A stretch of 64,000 bases of DNA from Nocardioides marmoriginsengisoli (GTDB taxonomy: Bacteria; Actinomycetota; Actinomycetes; Propionibacteriales; Nocardioidaceae). Position 1 is the first letter of the stretch. Each line of letters starts with the position of its first letter. The DNA is taken from positions 474,552 to 538,551 of the forward strand of contig NZ_RJSE01000007.1 in assembly GCF_003725695.1 (NCBI RefSeq). The letters are read 5' to 3'. The translations under genes and the position numbers were made by a program. The notes beneath the pieces were generated by a model, which saw only the letters and a list, made by a program, of their open reading frames with translations, made no database searches and had not been told where the DNA came from. Positions 38,217-46,667 of the stretch are shown here, one piece after another.

Positions 38217-40154
38217 ATGGTGAATCTGGAAGCTCTCCACGACGTGCCCGTCGTCGGCAGCGTGCCGACCGACGGCGCCTTCTCGCTGCTCTGGCTGGTG
38301 ATCGCGCTGCCCGCCCTCGGTGCGGCGATCCTGCTGCTCGGCGGCCGGCGTACCGACAAGTGGGGGCACCTGCTCGGCACCGCGATGGCGGTCGGCTCGT
38401 TCGTGATCAGCCTGATCCTGTTCTTCACGCTGCTCGGCAAGGACGCCGACGACCGGCAGGTCACCCAGCACCTGTGGAACTGGTTCACCGCCGGCTCCTA
38501 CTCGGTGAACTTCGACCTGCTCTACGACCAGCTCTCGGCGGTGTTCCTGCTGCTGATCACCGGCGTCGGCTCGCTGATCCACGTCTACTCGATCGGCTAC
38601 ATGGAGCACGACGAGCGCCGTCGCCGCTTCTTCGGCTACCTGAACCTCTTCGTCGCCTCGATGCTGGTCCTGGTGCTCGCCGCCGACTACGTGGGCGTGT
38701 TCCTGGGCTGGGAGGGCGTCGGCCTGGCGTCGTACCTGCTGATCGGCTTCTGGCAGCAGAAGCCGTCCGCGGCCGCGGCCGCCAAGAAGGCGTTCGTGAT
38801 CAACCGCGTCGGCGACATCGGGCTCTCGCTCGGCACCGCGCTGATCTTCATCACCTTCGGGTCGACCTCGTTCGCCGTGGTCTCGGCCGCCTCGTCGCAC
38901 GCGAGCGACGGCGCCCTGACCGGCATCGGCCTGCTGCTCCTGCTGGCCGCCTGCGGCAAGTCGGCGCAGTTCCCGCTGCAGACCTGGCTGCTCGACGCGA
39001 TGGAGGGCCCGACCCCGGTCTCCGCCCTGATCCACGCGGCCACCATGGTGACCGCCGGCGTCTACCTGATCGTCCGGTCCAACTTCATCTTCAGCCTGAC
39101 CGAGGACGCCCGCACCGCGGTGATCGTCATCGGAACGATCACGCTGCTGATGGGTGCGATCATCGGCTGCGCGAAGGACGACATCAAGAAGGCGCTGGCC
39201 GGTTCCACGATGAGCCAGATCGGCTACATGGTCCTCGCCGCCGGCCTCGGCCCGGCCGGGTACGCGTTCGCGATCTTCCACCTGCTCACCCACGGCTTCT
39301 TCAAGGCGAACATGTTCCTGGGTGCCGGCTCGGTGATGCACGGCATGAACGACGACGTGAACATGCGCCACTACGGTGCTCTGCAGAAGGCGATGCCGAT
39401 CACCTTCGCCACCTTCGCGACCGGCTACCTGGCGATCCTCGGCATCCCGCCGTTCGCCGGGTTCTGGTCGAAGGACAAGATCATCGAGACCGCGTTCGCG
39501 GACAACACCCTGGTCGGCCTCTGCGCCCTGATCGGTGCGGGCGTGACCGCCTTCTACATGACGCGCCTGATGCTGATGACGTTCGTCGGCACCAAGCGGT
39601 GGGAGAAGGACGTGCACCCGCACGAGTCCCCGAAGGTGATGACGTACCCGCTGATCGCCCTCGCCGCGCTCTCCGCCCTCGGCGGTCTGCTCACCCTCGG
39701 CGGCTGGATCGGCGACTGGCTCGAGCCGGTCACCGGTCACGCCGAGCACCACGAGCTGCCGTTCGGGATGGCGCCGATCGTGATGAGCCTGATCATCCTG
39801 CTCGTCGTCGCTGCCGGGGTGGCGGTGGCCTGGCAGCTCGTCGGACAGCGCGAGGTCCCGCGCGAGGCGCCGGAGAAGGTCTCGATCTTCACCCGGGCCG
39901 CCCGTGCCGACCTGTACGGCGACGCCTTCAACGACGAGGTGATCATCAAGCCCGGTGCGGCCGGCATCCGGGGGCTGACGGTCTTCGACCGGGTGGTCGT
40001 CGACGGTGCGGCCGAGGGGACCGCGACCGCGTTCGCCAGCATGTCGGCTCGCTTCCGGCTGCTGCAGAACGGCTTCGTGCGCTCCTACGCGCTGGCGCTG
40101 CTGGCCGGTGCCGCGCTCGTGATCTTCGCTCTGCTGGCGGTGAACTTCGGATGA
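38217..40154 (+). CDS. nuoL: NADH-quinone oxidoreductase subunit L
   Basis: The 645-residue antiporter-like subunit has about 16 helices and a C-terminal lateral arm. The signatures [15 protein letters not shown] and [20 protein letters not shown] include the conserved Glu and helix-break residues of the proton channel. Its stop overlaps the start of a 17-codon ORF (ATGA) that bridges to nuoM. Confidence 0.96.
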   Translation: MVNLEALHDVPVVGSVPTDGAFSLLWLVIALPALGAAILLLGGRRTDKWGHLLGTAMAVGSFVISLILFFTLLGKDADDRQVTQHLWNWFTAGSYSVNFDLLYDQLSAVFLLLITGVGSLIHVYSIGYMEHDERRRRFFGYLNLFVASMLVLVLAADYVGVFLGWEGVGLASYLLIGFWQQKPSAAAAAKKAFVINRVGDIGLSLGTALIFITFGSTSFAVVSAASSHASDGALTGIGLLLLLAACGKSAQFPLQTWLLDAMEGPTPVSALIHAATMVTAGVYLIVRSNFIFSLTEDARTAVIVIGTITLLMGAIIGCAKDDIKKALAGSTMSQIGYMVLAAGLGPAGYAFAIFHLLTHGFFKANMFLGAGSVMHGMNDDVNMRHYGALQKAMPITFATFATGYLAILGIPPFAGFWSKDKIIETAFADNTLVGLCALIGAGVTAFYMTRLMLMTFVGTKRWEKDVHPHESPKVMTYPLIALAALSALGGLLTLGGWIGDWLEPVTGHAEHHELPFGMAPIVMSLIILLVVAAGVAVAWQLVGQREVPREAPEKVSIFTRAARADLYGDAFNDEVIIKPGAAGIRGLTVFDRVVVDGAAEGTATAFASMSARFRLLQNGFVRSYALALLAGAALVIFALLAVNFG

Positions 40155-40204
40155 GGACCGCTGAAATGAACTCGAACGAGACGACCCGGGAGGTGGCCCG
40201 ATGA
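40151..40204 (+). CDS. Possible 17-residue coupling peptide between nuoL and nuoM
   Basis: The ORF encodes [17 protein letters not shown]. Its ATG overlaps the nuoL stop as ATGA and its TGA overlaps the nuoM ATG as ATGA, so it exactly spans the only sizable gap (46 bases) between adjacent nuo genes in this part of the operon. It contains the GGGAGG that serves nuoM. It may carry ribosomes from nuoL to nuoM rather than make a functional peptide. No homologue is known to me. Confidence 0.35.
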   Translation: MRTAEMNSNETTREVAR

Positions 40205-41751
40205 ACGACTTCCCGTGGCTGTCCGTGATGCTGTTCCTCCCGATCGTGGGAGCGCTCGTGCTGGTGGCGCTCCCGGCTCGGGTCGGGTCCGCCCTGCCCA
40301 AGCAGCTGGCGCTCGGCACCTCGCTGGTCACTCTGGTGGTCGGCATCGTGATGGCGATCCGCTACGACTCGGACTCGAGCGCGCAGTTCCAGTTCACCGA
40401 GCAGGCCGAGTGGATCAAGTCCTTCGGCGCCCACTACGCCCTGGGCGTGGACGGCGTCGGCCTGACCCTGGTGATCCTGACCGCGATCCTGGCGCCGGTG
40501 GTGATCCTGGCGTCCTGGAACGACGGCGACAACGGGCGCTGGTCGGCCAAGGCGTTCTTCGCCTGGATGCTCGCGCTGGAAGGTCTCGCGATCGGTGTCT
40601 TCGCCGCCACCGACGTCTTCCTGTTCTACGTGTTCTTCGAGGCCACCCTGATCCCGGTCTACTTCCTGATCGGCGGGTACGGCGGCGCCAACCGGGCCCG
40701 GGCCGCGGTCAAGTTCCTGCTCTACTCGCTGGCCGGCGGCCTGATCATGCTCGCGAGTGTGATCGGCCTCTACGTCGAGTCCGCCAAGAGCGACGGCGGC
40801 GCGACGTACCTGGTCACCGAGCTCGCGAAGCTCGACTTCGGCACCGACGTCGGCCGCTGGCTCTTCCTCGGCTTCTTCGTGGCGTTCGCGATCAAGGCGC
40901 CGATGTTCCCGGTGCACACCTGGCTCCCGGACACCACCGAGAACGCGACACCCGGCACCTCGGTGCTGCTGGTCAGCGTGCTCGACAAGATCGGCACCTT
41001 CGGGATGCTGCGCTTCTGCCTGGAGCTCTTCCCGGAGGCCTCGCGGTGGGCGACGCCGGCCATCGTGGTCTTCGCGGTGATCAGCATCATCTACGGCGCC
41101 TTCATGGCGATCGGCTCGGACAACATCCCGCGCCTGATCGCGTACACGTCGGTCTCGCACTTCGGCTTCATCGTGCTCGGCATCTTCGTGATGAACAGCC
41201 AGGGGCTGAGCGGCGCGAACCTGTACATGTTCAACCACGGGCTCTCCACGGCGGCGCTCTTCCTGGTCACCGGCTTCCTGATCTCGCGCCGGGGCTCGGC
41301 GCTGGTCAGCGACTACGGCGGCGTCGAGAAGGTCGCTCCGGTCCTGGCCGGCATCTTCCTGGTGGCCGGACTGTCCTCGCTCTCGCTGCCCGGCCTGTCG
41401 CCGTTCATCTCGGAGTTCCTGGTGATCGTCGGGACGTTCTCCTACAGTCACGTCGCCGGAGCCTTCGCGGTCACCGGCATCGTGCTGGCGGCGATCTACA
41501 TCCTGTTCCTCTACCAGCGGACGATGACCGGGCCGACCCGCGACGAGGTCAAGGACATGAAGGACCTCGGCACCCGGGAGATCGCGGCGCTCGCGCCGGT
41601 CCTGCTGCTGATCGTGATCCTCGGCTTCTTCCCGAAGCCGTTGCTCTCGGTGATCAACCCGGCGGTCGACCACACGATGGAGCGGGTGCAGAAGCACGAC
41701 CCGGCTCCTGATGTCGATCCTTCCTCGCTCCAGGAAGGGGCCCACGAGTGA
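40201..41751 (+). CDS. nuoM: NADH-quinone oxidoreductase subunit M
   Basis: The 516-residue antiporter-like proton-pumping subunit has about 14 helices, with LFYVFFEATLIPVYFLIG and FPVHTWLPDTTENATPGTSV matching the family. GGGAGG lies 7 bases before the ATG. Its stop overlaps the nuoN GTG. Confidence 0.96.
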   Translation: MNDFPWLSVMLFLPIVGALVLVALPARVGSALPKQLALGTSLVTLVVGIVMAIRYDSDSSAQFQFTEQAEWIKSFGAHYALGVDGVGLTLVILTAILAPVVILASWNDGDNGRWSAKAFFAWMLALEGLAIGVFAATDVFLFYVFFEATLIPVYFLIGGYGGANRARAAVKFLLYSLAGGLIMLASVIGLYVESAKSDGGATYLVTELAKLDFGTDVGRWLFLGFFVAFAIKAPMFPVHTWLPDTTENATPGTSVLLVSVLDKIGTFGMLRFCLELFPEASRWATPAIVVFAVISIIYGAFMAIGSDNIPRLIAYTSVSHFGFIVLGIFVMNSQGLSGANLYMFNHGLSTAALFLVTGFLISRRGSALVSDYGGVEKVAPVLAGIFLVAGLSSLSLPGLSPFISEFLVIVGTFSYSHVAGAFAVTGIVLAAIYILFLYQRTMTGPTRDEVKDMKDLGTREIAALAPVLLLIVILGFFPKPLLSVINPAVDHTMERVQKHDPAPDVDPSSLQEGAHE

Positions 41752-43337
41752 AGTTCACCGCTCCGCACATCGAGTACGACCTGCTCTCGCCGATCCTGAT
41801 CATCGTGGCCGTCGCAGTGCTCGGGGTCCTGGTCGAGGCGGCCGTCCCCCGTGCCCGCCGGTACGTCGTCCAGGTCGGCCTCGCGGTCGTCGGCGTCGTG
41901 GCCGCGCTGGTTGCCGCCTTCATCGTCCTCGGCCGGATCAACCCGACCTCCGACAAGCCGAAGCTCGGCTACCTGGTGGCCGAGGACGCGCTGGCGCTCG
42001 ACGGTCCGACGCTCTACAGCTGGATCGTGATCCTGGTGCTCGCGCTTCTCGGCGTGCTGCTCTTCGCCGAGCGCCGCCTGGAGGGCGGGATCACCGCCTT
42101 CGCCGGCCAGGCGGCTGCGCTGCCGGGCACCGAGGGCGAGCGTCAGGCCTCCGCGAAGGGTCTCGAGCACACCGAGGTCTTCCCGCTGCTGATGTTCGCC
42201 GTGGCCGGCATGCTGGCCTTCCCGGCGGCCAACGACCTGCTCACCCTGTTCGTGGCGCTCGAGGTGCTCTCGCTGCCGCTGTACCTGCTCTGCGGACTGG
42301 CGCGTCGTCGCCGGCTGCTCAGCCAGGAGGCGGCGCTGAAGTACTTCATGCTCGGCGCTTTCAGCTCCGGGTTCTTCGTCTACGGCATCGCCCTGGTCTA
42401 CGGGTACTCCGGCTCGATGTCGTTCGACAAGATCGCGTTCGCGGTCAGCAGCGGCAGCGGCAGCGAGGCGCTGCTGCTCGGCGGCATGGGCATGCTCGCG
42501 GTCGGCCTGCTCTTCAAGGTCGGCGCGGCGCCGTTCCACGCCTGGACGCCGGACGTCTACCAGGGCGCTCCGACCCCGGTCACCGCCTTCATGGCGGCCG
42601 CCACCAAGGTGGCTGCGTTCGGCGCGCTGCTCCGGCTCTTCTACGTCGCCTTCGGCGGCGCCCGCTGGGACTGGCAGCCGACCTTCTGGGCCATTGCGAT
42701 CCTGACGATGGTGGTCGGCTCGGTGCTCGCACTCAGCCAGACCGACGTGAAGCGCCTGCTCGCCTACTCCTCGATCGCCCACGCCGGCTTCCTGCTCGTC
42801 GGCTTCCTCGGCGCCCGTTCGCTGAGCGAGATCAACGTCGGCGACATCAACCCGGTCCAGGCAGTGCTGTTCTACGTGACCACCTACGGCCTGACCACGA
42901 TGGCGGCGTTCGCGATCGTCAGCGTCGTCCGGGACGGTTCCGGCGAGGCCACCCAGATGTCCCGCTGGGCCGGGCTCGGCAAGGAGTCGCCGCTGCTGGC
43001 CGGCTCGTTCGCCTTCCTGCTGCTCGGCATGGCCGGCATCCCGCTGACCAGCGGTTTCACCGGCAAGTGGGCCGTGTTCGCGGCGGCCCTGTCGGCGGGA
43101 GCCTGGCCGGTCGTCATCGTCGCGGTGCTGATGTCCGCGGTCGCTGCGTACTTCTACGTCCGGCTGATCGTGGTCATGTTCTTCACCGACCCGGTGGGCG
43201 ACGGGCCGACCGTCACGGTGCCCAGCCTGCTGACCAGCTCGGTGATCGCGGTGGGCACCCTCGGCACCCTGGTGCTGGGCGTCGTACCGGGTCCGTTGCT
43301 CGATCTCCTCGGCCGTACTGCACAATTCATCAGGTGA
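41748..43337 (+). CDS. nuoN: NADH-quinone oxidoreductase subunit N
   Basis: The 529-residue antiporter-like subunit has about 14 helices. VALEVLSLPLYLL and APFHAWTPDVYQGAPTPVTAFM are NuoN signatures. The GTG overlaps the nuoM stop, and the stop overlaps the polyprenyl synthase start, so that gene is part of the operon. Confidence 0.95.
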   Translation: MKFTAPHIEYDLLSPILIIVAVAVLGVLVEAAVPRARRYVVQVGLAVVGVVAALVAAFIVLGRINPTSDKPKLGYLVAEDALALDGPTLYSWIVILVLALLGVLLFAERRLEGGITAFAGQAAALPGTEGERQASAKGLEHTEVFPLLMFAVAGMLAFPAANDLLTLFVALEVLSLPLYLLCGLARRRRLLSQEAALKYFMLGAFSSGFFVYGIALVYGYSGSMSFDKIAFAVSSGSGSEALLLGGMGMLAVGLLFKVGAAPFHAWTPDVYQGAPTPVTAFMAAATKVAAFGALLRLFYVAFGGARWDWQPTFWAIAILTMVVGSVLALSQTDVKRLLAYSSIAHAGFLLVGFLGARSLSEINVGDINPVQAVLFYVTTYGLTTMAAFAIVSVVRDGSGEATQMSRWAGLGKESPLLAGSFAFLLLGMAGIPLTSGFTGKWAVFAAALSAGAWPVVIVAVLMSAVAAYFYVRLIVVMFFTDPVGDGPTVTVPSLLTSSVIAVGTLGTLVLGVVPGPLLDLLGRTAQFIR

Positions 43338-44326
43338 CCTCCTCCCTGGCCCTGCCGATCCTCGACGCCGACCTCGAGGAGCGTCTGCGTGCGCGGATGC
43401 TCGAGGTCGAGGAGGCGATGCTCGGCCACGTGGAGAGCGAGGCGCCGTTCGTCACCAAGGCGGCCCGGCACCTGATGGAGGCCGGCGGCAAGCGGTTCCG
43501 GCCGCTGCTCTGCTTCCTCGCCGCGGAGACCGGCCAGGGCGCCAACGCGGACGTCCTGACCGCGAGCTGCGTCGTCGAGCTGACCCACCTCGCGTCGCTG
43601 TACCACGACGACGTGATGGACGAGGCGGCACTGCGCCGCGGGGCCGAGTCCGCGAACGCCCGCTGGGACAACCACGTCGCGATCCTCACCGGTGACTTCC
43701 TCTTCGCCCGCTCCTCCGAGCTGACCGCGGCGCTGGGCCCGGAGGCCGTGCTGATCCAGGCGCAGACGTTCTCCCGCCTGGTCGAGGGCCAGATCCTGGA
43801 GACGCTCGGCCCCGGGCCCGAGGACGACGCCCTGGCGCACTACCTGCGCGTGGTCGCCGGCAAGACCGGCTCGCTGATCGCGACCTCGGCCCGGTACGGC
43901 GCGATGTTCGGCGGTGCCGGCGACGACGTGGTGACTGCGCTGACCGAGTACGGCGAGCGCGTCGGAGTGGCCTTCCAGCTCTCCGACGACATCCTCGACG
44001 TGGCCTCGGAGAGCGACGAGTCCGGCAAGACCCCCGGCACCGACCTCCGCGAGGGCGTGCCGACGCTGCCCTCGCTCTTCGCTCTCCGCACGACCGACGA
44101 GTCCGGCGCCCGGCTGCGCGAGCTGCTCGCCCAGCCGCTGACCGACGACGCCCTGCACGCCGAGGCGCTCGGACTGCTGCGCGCCCACCCGGCCATGGCC
44201 GAGGCGCGTGCCTACGTGGCCGCCGAGGCAGCGGCCGCCAAGAGTCTGCTGCAGGCGTTGCCGGACGGTCCGGTCCGGACTGCGCTGGAGGCGTTCGCCG
44301 ACGTGGTGGCCGACCGGTCGAGCTGA
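43334..44326 (+). CDS. Polyprenyl diphosphate synthase
   Basis: The 330-residue trans-isoprenyl synthase has the two Asp-rich motifs DDVMD (92-96) and DDILD (218-222) and the GGKRFRP entry motif. It most likely makes the long side chain of menaquinone (heptaprenyl to nonaprenyl; exact length not readable). Coupling to nuoN by GTGA and synteny with grcC1 (Rv0562), near menG in M. tuberculosis, support this. There is no separate Shine-Dalgarno sequence, as expected for a coupled start. Confidence 0.9.
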   Translation: MTSSLALPILDADLEERLRARMLEVEEAMLGHVESEAPFVTKAARHLMEAGGKRFRPLLCFLAAETGQGANADVLTASCVVELTHLASLYHDDVMDEAALRRGAESANARWDNHVAILTGDFLFARSSELTAALGPEAVLIQAQTFSRLVEGQILETLGPGPEDDALAHYLRVVAGKTGSLIATSARYGAMFGGAGDDVVTALTEYGERVGVAFQLSDDILDVASESDESGKTPGTDLREGVPTLPSLFALRTTDESGARLRELLAQPLTDDALHAEALGLLRAHPAMAEARAYVAAEAAAAKSLLQALPDGPVRTALEAFADVVADRSS

Positions 44327-44331
44327 GCTCG

Positions 44332-44748
44332 ATGACCCCCGCGAACGATCGGGCGCCGGCAGCGACGGTGAGCCAGGTCGTCGTGAGCGCGGCGATCGGC
44401 GTCGCGGCCACCACTGCGGTGGCACTCGTGGACCCGCACCGTCCGGGGCACTACCCCGGCTGCCCGTTGCTCTGGGCGACCGGGCTCTACTGCCCGTTCT
44501 GCGGCGGCCTGCGCGCCGTGCACGACCTGACCCACCTGGACCTCGGCGCGGCGCTCGACCGGAACCCGCTGGTGGTGCTCGGCCTGCCGTTCGTGCTGCT
44601 GGGCTGGGCGCTGTGGGCCCAGCGCGCGTTCACCGGCCGGCGGATCGGCTCGTTCCCGCGGTGGCTGGGGTGGAGCGTTCTGGCGGTGCTCCTCGGCTAC
44701 GCCGTGCTGCGCAACCTGCCCGGCTGGACGTTCCTCTCGCCGGCCTGA
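44332..44748 (+). CDS. DUF2752 membrane protein
   Basis: The 138-residue protein has three membrane helices and the DUF2752 signature GCPLLWATGLYCPFCGGLRA with a CxxC pair. Function is unknown. It starts 5 bases after the polyprenyl synthase stop and probably ends the nuo transcript. Its 3' end overlaps the convergent AraC gene by 52 bases. Confidence 0.82.
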   Translation: MTPANDRAPAATVSQVVVSAAIGVAATTAVALVDPHRPGHYPGCPLLWATGLYCPFCGGLRAVHDLTHLDLGAALDRNPLVVLGLPFVLLGWALWAQRAFTGRRIGSFPRWLGWSVLAVLLGYAVLRNLPGWTFLSPA

Positions 44749-45596
44749 CGCTCGCGGAGGACCTCGCCGGAGAGCACGTGCTCCCGCGCCTGGCCCGGGG
44801 TCAGTCCGTAGACGTGCCGCATCGCCCGCTCGAGGGTGCGCCGCGATCCCAGCCCGGTCGCGTGCGCGACCTCGTCGAGGTCGGGGAAGGCGCCCGGATC
44901 CGCGACCAGGTGGCCGACGGCCGCGACGACCCGGCGCCGGCGGATGTGCGCCGCCAGCCCGCCGTGCGTCGAGAACAGTCCTTGCAGCGTGCGCCGGGAC
45001 AGCCGGGTCCGGGTGGCGATGCTGGCGGTGGTCAGGCCCGGGTCGGCCAGGTGCTGGTCGATGTGGGCGAGCACCCGCTCCAGGCGCTGGTCGGCGATCG
45101 ACCGGTTCCGCTCCAGGGCCCAGGACGCCATCATCACGAACGCGGCGACGGTGTCGTGGTCCGAGGCGGCGTGCACCGGCCGGAGCCGGGCACGGTGCTG
45201 CGCCTCCGGGCCGTACGGCGCCAGGTCGGCGACCTGCTGGCCGTCGTCGTCAATCCAGGACGGCGTCATCGACTTGATCGCCGCCCGCATCACCTTGCGG
45301 TCGGGGCCGTCGAACCGGATCAGCCTGGTGCCGAGGGCGGGTACCCGGACCGGCAGGCCGGCGCTGTGGACCAGGTGCAGGTCGGTGGTCTCGGCCGCCA
45401 CCAGCCGCCAGGTCCCGTCGCTGGGGATCGCCCAGGGGGTGCTGGCCCGGACCGGGTAGGAGCCAGCCAGCGAAGCGAGCACGATCGGCCGGCTGGCCAG
45501 GCCGAAGGTGATGCCGGTCCCGGATTCGGTCGGCAAGGCGGGCAGCGGCGTCGTACCGGGGTGCATCCGGCCGCGGAAGAGTCGTTCGGTGGTCAC
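44697..45596 (-). CDS. AraC-family transcriptional regulator
   Basis: The 299-residue protein has an N-terminal effector-like domain and two C-terminal helix-turn-helix motifs (about 185-215, LTTASIATRTRLSRRTLQGLF, and 235-265, DEVAHATGLGSRRTLERAM). The layout resembles the AraC-binding-like group with an N-terminal sensory domain. No regulated neighbour is obvious. The 3' end overlaps the DUF2752 gene convergently. The GTG start lacks a clear ribosome-binding site. Confidence 0.85.
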   Translation of the reverse strand: MTTERLFRGRMHPGTTPLPALPTESGTGITFGLASRPIVLASLAGSYPVRASTPWAIPSDGTWRLVAAETTDLHLVHSAGLPVRVPALGTRLIRFDGPDRKVMRAAIKSMTPSWIDDDGQQVADLAPYGPEAQHRARLRPVHAASDHDTVAAFVMMASWALERNRSIADQRLERVLAHIDQHLADPGLTTASIATRTRLSRRTLQGLFSTHGGLAAHIRRRRVVAAVGHLVADPGAFPDLDEVAHATGLGSRRTLERAMRHVYGLTPGQAREHVLSGEVLRERQAGERNVQPGRLRSTA

Positions 45597-45723
45597 GGTG
45601 AGTAGGACCGCCGAACGGGCCGCAGATCACGCTGCCGGGGACCTGGACCGACAATCCGCGCCGGAACCGGCAGTCTGCGCAGCCGCTCTCGACCTGGAGG
45701 CCGTCGCGGGGTCATCATGGAGT

Positions 45724-45843
45724 GGGTGCCTGAGGGTGACCAAGGTCCGATGCCGGCCACGTCCAGACAGTCGCGGAAGCACCCCACGGCGTGCCGCGAC
45801 TGGTGGTCCGGCGCACCATGTCGGAGACCCCCCTCAGGCACCC
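45724..45843. repeat. 120 bp element bounded by 13 bp perfect inverted repeats
   Basis: GGGTGCCTGAGGG (45724-45736) and CCCTCAGGCACCC (45831-45843) are exact inverted repeats. Inside, GTCGCGG (45770-45776) pairs with CCGCGAC (45794-45800). The element lies between the 3' end of the sigma factor gene and the start of the AraC gene. It could be a miniature inverted-repeat element or a transcribed structured RNA. I see no target-site duplication and no convincing coding sequence. Confidence 0.55.
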
Positions 45844-45862
45844 GCCCTCGCGCACGCATCGA

Positions 45863-46609
45863 TCAGTCCTGCGGTGCCGGCGTCGCCCTGAGCGACCGGT
45901 CGACGTAGCTGAGCTCGACAGCGGCGTCGGTGCAGGGCAGGCACCCGGTGAGGTGGACGTCGACGAGGCGTCGCCGCCGCGCGCCCAGGGCGTCGCGGAG
46001 GTGGTGGGGGAGCAGCTCGCGCACCTGGCGGCAGCGAGGGTCGGCCGCGGTCAGGAGGTGCTCGGCCAGGTAGGCCTGCCGGAGTCCGGCGCGCGCCCGG
46101 AAGGTCAGCGAGGCGACCGCGTTGACGCCGAGGCCCAGGTGCTCGCCCGCCTCCCGGTTCGACCGCCCCTCGACGGTGGTCAGCCAGAGCGCCGCCTGCC
46201 AGCGCTCCGGCAGCTGGGCGAAGGCACGGAGGACGGCCTCGCGGTCGAACCGGCTGTCGGGATCGTCGACGACCGGGCCCAGCCGTCCGGTCGGCTCGTG
46301 GTCGGCCACCAGGTCCTCGCGACGTCCGGCACGGACCGCGTTGAGGTGGGTCGACCGGACGGTCGTGAGCAGGTAGGCCCGGAACGACGTGTCCGGGCCG
46401 AGGCCCCGCCGGAGCAGGTCGAGGACCTTGGTGAACGCCTCCGCGCAGAGGTCGTCCGCCCGCCCCGGCTCGACGAGACGCCGGGCGTACCTCAGGGCGA
46501 CCTCGCGATGGCGAACGAAGAGCTCCTCGTAGGCCGCAGGATCGCCTGCGCGCACGAGCGCGATCAGTTCCAGGTCGGTGGCGGTACCGGGGTCCTTCGC
46601 ATGTGTCAT
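45863..46609 (-). CDS. ECF-type sigma factor with fused zinc-finger tail
   Basis: The 248-residue protein has sigma-70 region 2 at about 12-85 and region 4 at about 125-175 (LPERWQAALWLTTVEGRSNREAG...). The C-terminal extension has an H-x3-C-x2-C motif (His219, Cys223, Cys226) preceded by a His-rich helix, like the zinc-binding anti-sigma (ZAS) fold. No separate anti-sigma gene is adjacent, so regulation may be built in. The start codon lies within an inverted repeat and no Shine-Dalgarno sequence is visible. Confidence 0.83.
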   Translation of the reverse strand: MTHAKDPGTATDLELIALVRAGDPAAYEELFVRHREVALRYARRLVEPGRADDLCAEAFTKVLDLLRRGLGPDTSFRAYLLTTVRSTHLNAVRAGRREDLVADHEPTGRLGPVVDDPDSRFDREAVLRAFAQLPERWQAALWLTTVEGRSNREAGEHLGLGVNAVASLTFRARAGLRQAYLAEHLLTAADPRCRQVRELLPHHLRDALGARRRRLVDVHLTGCLPCTDAAVELSYVDRSLRATPAPQD

Positions 46610-46626
46610 GGCATGGGGAATGACAC
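46603..46626 (-). promoter_or_regulatory. Inverted repeat over the sigma factor start codon
   Basis: Perfect 7 bp arms, GTGTCAT and ATGACAC, flank a 10-base spacer. In the mRNA the right arm includes the ATG start, so a hairpin would hide it. It could instead be an operator. Confidence 0.4.
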
Positions 46627-46652
46627 TGCGGCGGGCCGCCTGGTACGGCCCT

Positions 46653-46664
46653 AGGAGGTGATCC
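46653..46664 (-). other. 12-base match to the 3' end of 16S rRNA
   Basis: On the minus strand the sequence 4 bases after the rarD stop reads GGATCACCTCCT, identical to the anti-Shine-Dalgarno tail of 16S rRNA. On the plus strand it would be a perfect extended Shine-Dalgarno sequence, but no plus-strand gene begins there. Confidence 0.5.
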
Positions 46665-46667
46665 GGG

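Noticed and set aside
38142-40346. A 734-codon open frame antisense to nuoL
   Set aside because: Same low-complexity mirror-frame composition; the sense strand encodes a complete NuoL.
45593-45908. Small ORFs on both strands over the 120 bp inverted-repeat element
   Set aside because: They have Arg/Pro-rich composition, no ribosome-binding site and no motif; the inverted repeat better explains the sequence.
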